DNA of 64,000 nt from contig NW_006917093.1 of NCBI RefSeq assembly GCF_000516985.1, forward strand, positions 5,241,013-5,305,012, given 5' to 3'. Each line of letters starts with the position of its first letter. The stretch's first letter is position 1. This document shows, one piece after another, positions 55,934 through 64,000 of the stretch. Origin of the DNA: Pestalotiopsis fici W106-1 (taxonomy: Eukaryota > Ascomycota > Sordariomycetes > Amphisphaeriales > Sporocadaceae). The notes below the pieces were generated by a model. That model did no database searches, had not been told where the DNA came from, and saw only the letters and a list, made by a program, of their open reading frames with translations. The position numbers and the translations under genes are program-made.

Positions 55934-58921
55934 TGACCTACTGGCTCGCCTATGTTTTAACCCTGTCGTTCGGCGCTGTTTTGATTAGCCTTCGGTGATA
56001 TCTATAGTAAGCAGGGAACAAGAGGTGTGGCCCCATCATATACTGCTAGTAGGCAAATGACTCGAACATGGGGGAATCATCATTTGGTTAGCAGTATACT
56101 CAAATACAGCCAACGTATAGAATGTCGGCGCCGGACACCTCTCAGGCTCTGGGATATAACTGCATGTGGGGGTGAAAGCGCAAGCGAGCAGCAAACATGA
56201 TTTGGTTCCTTTGATGAACTGATGTCACTTTAGCCATCCATGACGGGGCAAAGTTGCCGCACGCGTAGAAAAGGATACAAACCAGGATGCCGAAAAGAAA
56301 CAAAAGACCCCTGTGGGCCCGATCTTCTAAAGTGCTGTTGATTGTCCCTGCGAGATGCGCATCCTTGCCGCTGACTGGCATGCGAGGGACGGGTAACATC
56401 CGCCGCTTTGACTGTGCTGACGAAGACTCCGATTCTTGTGGCCCAAATTAGGGATTCATCTAAAGAACAGCCGCATTGCAACTCGCGCAGGGAGTGCTGC
56501 TAGGGAGTTGATTCACTGTACTGTGCTGCATGGGCCGATCGGGTTTGTGACAGAATTACCGCTGTCGCACCTGTCTCAAGGGGAGGGGGGTTTTGTCGAC
56601 AAGTCCCGACCGAATGCGAACCAAGAAGCTGACATGTTGTAAAAGCCGACAACTCCGCACTGTCGTGTGTGTACTTACTTCATCATATCATATTCCACGG
56701 ATGGGTCGGACATCGTAGAGTCGTCTAGTTAGCCGGTCTTGCCCACATTTGGAGGCACAGTGGCAGCTGCTAGATCACTAGGTCAGGTAGACAGTCAGCA
56801 GAAGACGCGCCGCTTGTCTGTCTTTGTAAAAAAGTGTGGTTCTCTCTGATGATGACTGATCCGCTGAAGCCCACGTCGGGAGCTGTAACTGAGCCCCGCG
56901 TGCTTTGGCATAATTGGGCAGATGGTCTCTTCGATGGATTGATTCGGGAGGCGTTTCGGAGAGGCAATACTATGAAGAGGATCCTCAATAAGAACGCCTA
57001 GAACTTGTGGTTTGTAAGCAGTTGCTATTGACAAAGCTGACACGGCTGACAGCCATAACGGTAGGTAATGCCAGTCACTACTACTGAGGATTTCTGGCCA
57101 GAGTGGTTGGGACCTAATTGACGCGACACATTCCTTGTCGTGCTGATGTCCTTCCCCTAGGGGCAGACCGGTCGACAATTGGAGTGGCTTGCTGCAGCAA
57201 AAGATTGAAACCCTCCCCAGTGCTGCTCCCACGATGTTAATTGTTTTCAGGGCAGCAACATAACGTGGGCGTCATCTCCGATGCGTATATACTCGGGTAG
57301 GAAATGCACATTACAGGGGGGCACATGCATGAGGACGCAAATAGAGGATGCACACCAATATGAGACACAAAAATATCATGGTATGACTTGTTGATGACTT
57401 GGCTGTGGTTTCTAGTCGTTGTAAGTGGAGCGCGAGGGCACTACCAGCCTCAATGCAGAGTGTGTAAGTCCTTCCCATCGAGTGGTGCCAGGTAGGGAGA
57501 GATGATCTCTCTCGTATGTACTTCGTAATCCGTGCCCCCAGTTGCAGTTGAGCAGTCATGCAAGATAGACACAACCTGGAACTTGCTCCCCCTACCTGTA
57601 CAGAGTAAAAGTACCAGTTGACCTACCTAGCAGCAGCCTACCTAGGTAGTTGCGCGCCTCAGCGCGGTATGCAGCGGACGTATTGTATGAGAGTATTGAG
57701 AAGGTATCCATTGGACGCTGCGAAGACCCCCTGTTCCACATGGGGGGAATGAATGAATGTTGCTTCAAGTGCATGGGGTCTGTAGGAAGTTGACAGTTCG
57801 GGATATCCGTAGGTATCTTCGACTCCATTGTTTCCTGTCTCTTTTCTTTTCAACCCAGCCCCGAAATCTGTCCATTAGTTTGCAGAGGAAGATGGGGGCG
57901 CAAAGAAGAGGTGCCGGGCGGGCGCAGTACGTAGCAGGAAGCAATTCCGCAGTGATGGTAAGAGTGTAAATGTAAATCGAGGCGTTGCGACTACGCTGAG
58001 TCGAGATCGGCGAGGCGGCCGCCGAACTACACTTGTCACTAATGTTTGGATTGTCTTCTCCACACGTCTGGTTATGTAATGCAACAGGGTTGTGCCTGAT
58101 GCTGATGCTGATCGCGGTGTGGACTGGGGTGTGCTGCTCTTCCCAATGAGACCCCATGAGAATCGGACAAAGAAAATGGCTCGCGCGTTACAAGGCCGAG
58201 TGCTTGGCCCGACATGTACAGAAATACTGTGGTACTGGTTTGGAAAAAGAGGATAGGGAAAGCGCCAGATGGTGCGATACCATTCATCCTACCTACATTA
58301 CTGCACAACAGGCAGAATTACGTAGCTGGAGAAGAGAGTATAGCCAAGGGAATGTGACACTGAGGACGGTCTTGTTTCAAAATTGGCCGTTGGCAATAGA
58401 AGATCTCTTGTCAGCTCATGTGTAGTATACAGAGTCTGGCTTGTTCTCTGTACCGACTCAAACTAGATCTTGCAAAGATTGGAGATACTCAACATTGCAT
58501 ACGAGACTACGAGTCACCAAGTAGGTACAACACGGAAACAACAAAAGGCACATGTGCAGCTGAAGGTGCTGACTGTCCCACAATTCTTGTTGGTAGCAAC
58601 GAATCAGCACAAGCCCAACATGTTGCTAACACGGCCGAGCTGTACGAAATAAACCTCCGCATCCTGTTTCTACTCCGGTTTGGTTGCGGAAGAGGCCTGA
58701 AAGGGAAGTCTCTGTGCAAACGTACGACTCACGAATGACTGTGCTAGAATTAGACTGACGCGACAAGGTGTTCGCTGGTGACAAGTAACTCCCTAGCTAA
58801 GCCTTACAACGGCAGTTTCAAGCTTCGGACGAAACGTTCTCTGATGTTCGGATTCCATACTATCCAGATTGCTCTTCAAATCTACCTGTCCATCTTGATG
58901 TCACTGGCTCCTGACAATGCA

Positions 58922-58942
58922 TGTGTGTGTGTGTGTGTGTGT
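58922..58942. repeat. (GT)n microsatellite
   Basis: About ten uninterrupted TG units between two short AT-rich stretches in the gene-free region. Confidence 0.85.
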
Positions 58943-59429
58943 AAAGAGCCCAACTCAACCAACCATGTATGCACATACTTACCTACCTACATCGAAGCCT
59001 CCTCACGCAAGTAGCAGGTTGACGTTGACAACCGGGCCACATTAGGTTAGGTATTGGTGTTCATCACTTACACAGTACTGGCCATGCAGGTGTGCTTACC
59101 TTATTAATGCACCTTACTCACCAGAGTCACCACACAGCCCATATTAAAAAAATCCATGACCTTAGTGACCTAATGCAAGGTAGTTCGGGCACCCAGATTC
59201 ATACATGACCTTATTACATGACTTGCCTAGGTACCGGTAGAGGGGGAGGAACCGACACATGGCGGTAGGACTCGTGCTGACAGGCGGCGTCCGGTGGTCC
59301 TCCGACTCCTTCTCCTCATTCTGAACTGTGCCGCTTTCTCACACAAGATGTAATCAACCGACAACTGCAACGCCACAGCGGCCCCATGAAGGCGCAAGAC
59401 GAGTGGTCGACAGCTGGCTTCTGTTGGGG

Positions 59430-59464
59430 AAAAAAAAAAAAAAAAAAAAAAAAANAAAAAAAAA
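59430..59464. repeat. Poly-A tract with one undetermined base (N at 59455)
   Basis: Thirty-four A with a single N. The ambiguous base shows that the assembler could not resolve the homopolymer. On the opposite strand it is a T-run. Confidence 0.9.
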
Positions 59465-61590
59465 GGGTACACCTCGGACTCAAGGCCGGAGCGAGCAGGT
59501 TGAAGGAAGGGCCCCTTCGGTTCTCAATCTTGCAGCGGTTGCAATCACCTCATGCATGGACGGGTGCAGTGGGAGCGAGCATTTCATTCAGCCAAGCCAC
59601 GGTACGGAATAAAGGTCGAGAGCTGTTACTCGCTTCTGGAGCATCCTCGGATTCCATCGATTGTGGATATTTGTGCTGACAAACCCAGGGCGGAACTTAA
59701 TCTCGCTGACCGGATACCCGTCCGGGGGGGTGGGGGGCTTCTTTTTCGTTGCTTCGCCCCGTCCGTGGCGATAGTCTAGCGAGTCATCAGTCATCAGTGA
59801 TCAACCAGCAATGAAGCCAGCGATTCTCAATCCCCTTCCCAGCGGCCCGGACTGTCGGCAGTCCGCGGGCGCTTCTCGCTCCTCGCTCCAGGGGGGCATA
59901 GGTACCTAAAGGTAATTCACGAAATAGTATGACTGGAAAGTATAGTGCTGGGGAGTGCCAATGAAATCCCACGACGCGATCAGAACCCGCCACGGTCCTG
60001 GTATTTTTGTTTTTTTTTTTTTTTTCCATCAACCCCGTCTTGGTTCTATTCCATATATTGCTTGCCACTCTATGGTATAACGAACGGAACAGCGTGCAGC
60101 ACTTGCATACCTTGCCAGCGACTGATCCTGCTTCATGTCATCGTTGTCTACATATGGTAAGTAGACATGGAGATAGCCGATTCCTAGCACTCAGTTGCGT
60201 GCGTCTGTACCCGTACTTGTGTACGACTTTGGGCAGCCAGTGGCGTGACCAAGCAACGAACCTTGTGGCTTCCAGTCCCTCCCGGCAACCCACGACGCGT
60301 GCTACTACAGTACTCCTCTACTAACTGATACAGTATCTTTTACTATGAATATTGTAGAGGCGATTGACAGGAACAAACATGCCCTCATCTGCCTGTCCCT
60401 CTCTACAGACAACTGTGAGTGTCGATAGACAGGATTGATGGTGCCTTATACATCAAACCAAGACGTATTCTACGCGCGGCGTGGGCAAGATTTGATATCC
60501 ACCCGTCGTGTTTCTTGATCAGTCAAATCGCACCGAGTGTCATTGACTGCCCTCCTAGCGATTGCCCAAATCCTCGGCTCGGTACATTTTAGCCAAGCCA
60601 GACATCACACATGGAACTGCAAATCACCAAAGGGCTATGACCAAAGCCGGCGGCGAAAGGCCCGAGCAGCATTTCTATGATTGGTCCGACGGCCAGTCAG
60701 CACTCTAAGACCCTGTTAATCGTTGCGGCAGCGAGGAGAGTTGAACGGTACAGCCACTTCTGTACATCTCGTTTCGTGTGTGGGCTCATAATTTGAGATC
60801 CCCCCTACTTGGGTAAAGTATGTACAAGGGAAACAAACATTCTCCGTACAGCAGCTTCGGGGTGACACAAGGAACCTTGAAAAGCCGCTGCAGCTTGCAC
60901 CAGATCTACCAAGATTGGCAAGCATGGCTATTTCTTTCATCCATTCCCATCCCCTCCCCCCAGTCTCCGCCTTTTGCGAAGGAATTATTGTGAGAACACA
61001 GACAAGCATTTGGGATTCATGGACATGAACTATTGCTATCCAAGCGGCAGAATCCATTTTCTATTTTACAAGTCCAGTTCCATGGTCCCGCCCGTGGAAG
61101 GTCAACGAGCAGCCCTTGGCTCCTTTTTAGATCTGGTGGCATCAATTGAATAACCCCAGGTGCATACCTAGGTACAAAGTACCTACGTACTGCATTCCCT
61201 CCAGCTCAATTATTCCATTAGTAAGACAAAGGACAGTTAGGTAAGGTACATGGCTAGGTCGTTACATTATTGTTAGTGAGCCCGGCCAACGACAAGCAGT
61301 TCATGGTTTACTCTGGCTTGCCGTCGTTACCCTCGGGCCCGGCCCAAGTCCACTGGCTACATTAGCAAGCTAGGTACTTGGTAAGGTCATAGGCATAATG
61401 TATGTAGGCAAGTGGACTCGGAACTGTCTCGTCGTTCCCCCAGTCATGTCAACAATCTACGTACTTATCACCTACCGCCTAATAAGTAAAAAAAGAGCTG
61501 CCTGTCCGCCGTGGCTCAAATTTCATTCCCTTCTAATACCCGATCACTGGACCTGTTGGTTGTGTGTGTCAGTGTCTCTCGTCCTTTCTT

Positions 61591-61611
61591 ACCACCACCA
61601 CCACCACCACC
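61591..61611. repeat. (ACC)n microsatellite
   Basis: Seven ACC units about 230 bp upstream of the kapC start codon. Confidence 0.85.
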
Positions 61612-61838
61612 CCAGTTCGCCCTACAGGGCCAACGGAATTCTTTTGCTCAACACACCACGTTTTGTTCCTCGGATTATTAGACAGACCACAGACGCAGAA
61701 ACAGAGACAGAGAGGCGATTTGATTCCGCACCTCCAAGAAGGGTCGCATGACTCTCAACCACACATCAACTGCCCTCTATTTATTAGACCTGTCCAACAA
61801 ACGTTCTCCCCAGTTTAGCACGCTGACTAATTTCCATA

Positions 61839-63937
61839 ATGCAGGCCAGCGCAAACTTCAATGGTAAGTGTGGCGCATCGTCGTTTTTTTTTTCCCTCTC
61901 TGGTCCTCTTTTGCTTTGCTTTGTTTGGTTGTCTTGCTCTTTCAACAAACACACCAATTCATCATCAGTCATCATTTCCACGCCGGCTAGCTTCCGTCAT
62001 GCTTACCTTATGATTCATTTCCTTGGTCCAATTTTCTTCTTCTTTTTTTTTTCTTTCCCTTCTTCAACTAGTACACGACAGCAGAATTGGACGCCAGCAG
62101 CATAGCACAGACACACGCTAGGTACTCCTTCCAACACACATACACCTCTGTAGAAGAGCCGGGTGGCTACTACACACAAGGCTTGCTTGCCTACTACCTA
62201 CCTGGCCTACACAGTTATATTACTGTGGCACACTTTACTTCTCCCTTCTCTCTTCGGATTACCTACCTGCCGGCCTTTCTCTCTCTCTTTCTCTCTCCGG
62301 AGTTAGGTAGCGCTAGTACTGTACGCACGCGCAGCAAGTTGCGGCTACAAAAACCCCACCATATCCGAGGCGGCCAAGTTTTTGCTAGGCCCACCTCCCC
62401 TCCCCCTCCACTCCATGCTAAGGCCGTCTAATCCCCTGTTGTATATGTAATCAGCATCTCATACTGGCGCCAGAACGTAGCCGCAACTTTACATGTCCTT
62501 TGGTCTCGCGCGTTACATACACGTCCCCCTCCTCTGAACACCCACTCACCGGCTACTCCATTACCAAATCCCGCTGCTAGGCCCTGGTCCGGAGAGTTTC
62601 ATTATCCTACATATTCCCATTCTGGCCCACTTCCATGCTGCTGTTCCGGTTGTGACTGGCTCTTTATATCCTCTGGACTTCTCCCAACCCCCGGTACTCC
62701 GAAGTAGTGTAATACTCGCTCTCAACACCGAGAAAACTGACTTTTGGACCAACGTCGTCCCAAAACCACAGACGAAGAGCTGGCACTGCGGTCAAGACTC
62801 TCCCAGGCAACTGCTGCAACAACGACACCTTCAAACAACAACGCGGAGTCCACCGCAAAAGACGGCAGAATAGGTCCCTCACATTCGTCTGGTCTGCCGC
62901 TGCCGCTTCCGCTCCCTGCTGCTACACAGCAATCGCATGGTTACAGCCAACACAGCCTGAACCACCAAGGCCATTCTCACCCACAACTGAGAGCAGACGC
63001 CAGCATTGCGCCTGCTCTCGAGACCATGCCGCCTGGACCGCCTGGGGTTGGCCCTTCAACCTCGGCTGCTTCTGCCATGGCTGTTCAGGACCTCATAGAT
63101 CATGATCCCGATAATTCCGGCCCCGACGGTCGCAAAGCGAAACGGGAACTTTCTCAATCAAAACGCGCCGCGCAGAACAGAGCCGCCCAAGTAAGTTTTC
63201 ACTTATCTATGCGAACCACGTTTCCCCTCCCGTTTGTGCGCTCTTGTGTGATTGTATGGGCCCCCCTCCGGTGCACATGGCGCGTGGGAAACGGCTCCAA
63301 CATTTTCTTTTATCAGAAGCGCGACCAGGTATCAATGACCATTGTTGGCGCAATGTTTCGTTGATATTGAATACATGTCAAAATTTACACTTCTCCGCGT
63401 ATACGTCATGCTGCCTGGTTAAGCTTCAATTGCTATTGCTTTTCAGTTCATGAATTAGGCCCGAATGACTAATCAACTTTATAGAGGGCTTTCCGGCAAA
63501 GAAAAGAACACTACATCAAGAAGTTAGAGCAGCAGGTCCGCGACTATGGCGACATGGAGCACAGCTTCAAAAGCATGCAGAATGACAACTATGCTCTCCG
63601 CGAATATGTGCTACAGTTGCAATCGCGCCTCATGGATGCGCAGGGTGAGGTTCCTCCGCCACCTGCGAACCTGCAACTACCACACCCGGCTCCTCGGCCA
63701 GCGTCTCATGTCACGAATACTGCCCCCGAGTCTGCGCCTGCTGCCCCTCCGACAGTTGGAGCGCCCTCTGCAGGCTCGCTTGCCGATGTAGCAGCCGCGG
63801 TAGCTGGTCTCAGAGCCCACGGAGCGGGCGTTGATTCGTATTCAAAGTTCAAAGCGGAGAACGAAAATCCTCGACGTGATGAAGATGCCCGGAGGCTACA
63901 CGAAACTTTACCGCCTTCTTCATCTTTGAGAGCCTAG
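61839..63937 (+). CDS. kapC: bZIP transcription factor KapC (AP-1/Pap1-like)
   Basis: Exons 61839-61863 (25 nt), 62772-63190 and 63485-63937 encode 298 aa. Exon 1 gives MQASANFN and joins with GAC to DEELALRSRL; the second exon has no ATG near its head, so this start is the best fit. The introns are 908 nt (GTAAGT..CCACAG) and 294 nt (GTAAGT..TTATAG). The bZIP is split by intron 2 between NRAAQ and RAFRQRKEHYIKKLEQQVRD. The basic region has NxxAQxxFR, and the leucine-zipper heptads run through YALREYVLQLQSRLMDAQGE. Flanks are Pro/Gln/Ala-rich, as in KapC of Aspergillus and relatives. Target genes are unknown here. Exon 1 is the least certain part. Confidence 0.85.
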
Positions 63938-64000
63938 CATAATTTCAGTATGCTGGTCAAGGGTGGTATTTTGACGCTGGAGGATGATTTTTCTGAGCGT

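Larger units (their letters stand above)
55934..61838. other. 5.9-kb region without a recognisable gene
   Basis: Only short frames without convincing splice pairs or motifs are present. The region is rich in TACCTAGGTA-type motifs (57615-57650, 59225-59235, 59900-59910, 61165-61190, 61370-61380), a GT repeat, a poly-A tract with an N, T-runs and a CAC repeat close to kapC. It probably includes a long kapC regulatory and leader region; a non-coding RNA cannot be excluded. Confidence 0.5.

Overview
The window is nuclear DNA of a filamentous ascomycete, most likely a sordariomycete and probably Hypocreales. The grounds are short GT-AG introns (about 45-110 nt) with CTAAC/CTGAC branch sites, genes on both strands without operons, a KapC-type bZIP factor, a SAT4/Pth11-like rhodopsin-domain protein, an ERG25 sterol oxidase, secreted flavin oxidases and NRPS remnants. 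The order is inferred from protein flavour, not from a database comparison. I assigned exon borders by hand from splice signals and reading-frame continuity.

Left part (0.3-14 kb) is a conserved housekeeping block: a Nudix hydrolase, RPB8 (shared RNA polymerase subunit), ELP4 (Elongator), SEN34 (tRNA-splicing endonuclease), an ASI1/ASI3-type membrane RING ligase, MTR3 (exosome ring) and an SDR dehydrogenase. Three of these (ELP4, SEN34, MTR3) concern tRNA or RNA processing. An intron-bearing tRNA-Gln follows at 14.8 kb.

Middle part (15-36 kb) is accessory. It holds a membrane-anchored fucose-lectin-like gene interrupted by a TAA, a Thr/Ser-rich secreted protein with a C-terminal cysteine domain, an orphan protein, an intact secreted BBE-type flavin oxidase, a rhodopsin-domain membrane protein and an SGNH esterase. 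Between them lie wrecks of a secondary-metabolism locus: a broken SDR, a frameshifted thioesterase, the C-terminal part of a second BBE oxidase, and an NRPS carrier-domain fragment.

Right part (36-64 kb) returns to core genes: an MFS transporter, a 100-N assembly gap, an AFG2-like AAA ATPase, a probable mitochondrial protein of unknown function, SEC4/Rab8, NCA2, ERG25, pterin-4a-carbinolamine dehydratase and an amidohydrolase. After a 5.9-kb stretch without a recognisable gene comes KapC, whose start codon sits on a 25-nt exon separated by a 908-nt intron.

I did not find a convincing undescribed multi-gene system. The most informative signals are the decayed metabolite locus, a cryptic three-exon small membrane-protein gene at 27.1-27.7 kb, a frame-preserving 54-nt retained-intron candidate, and a short repeat upstream of two minus-strand genes.
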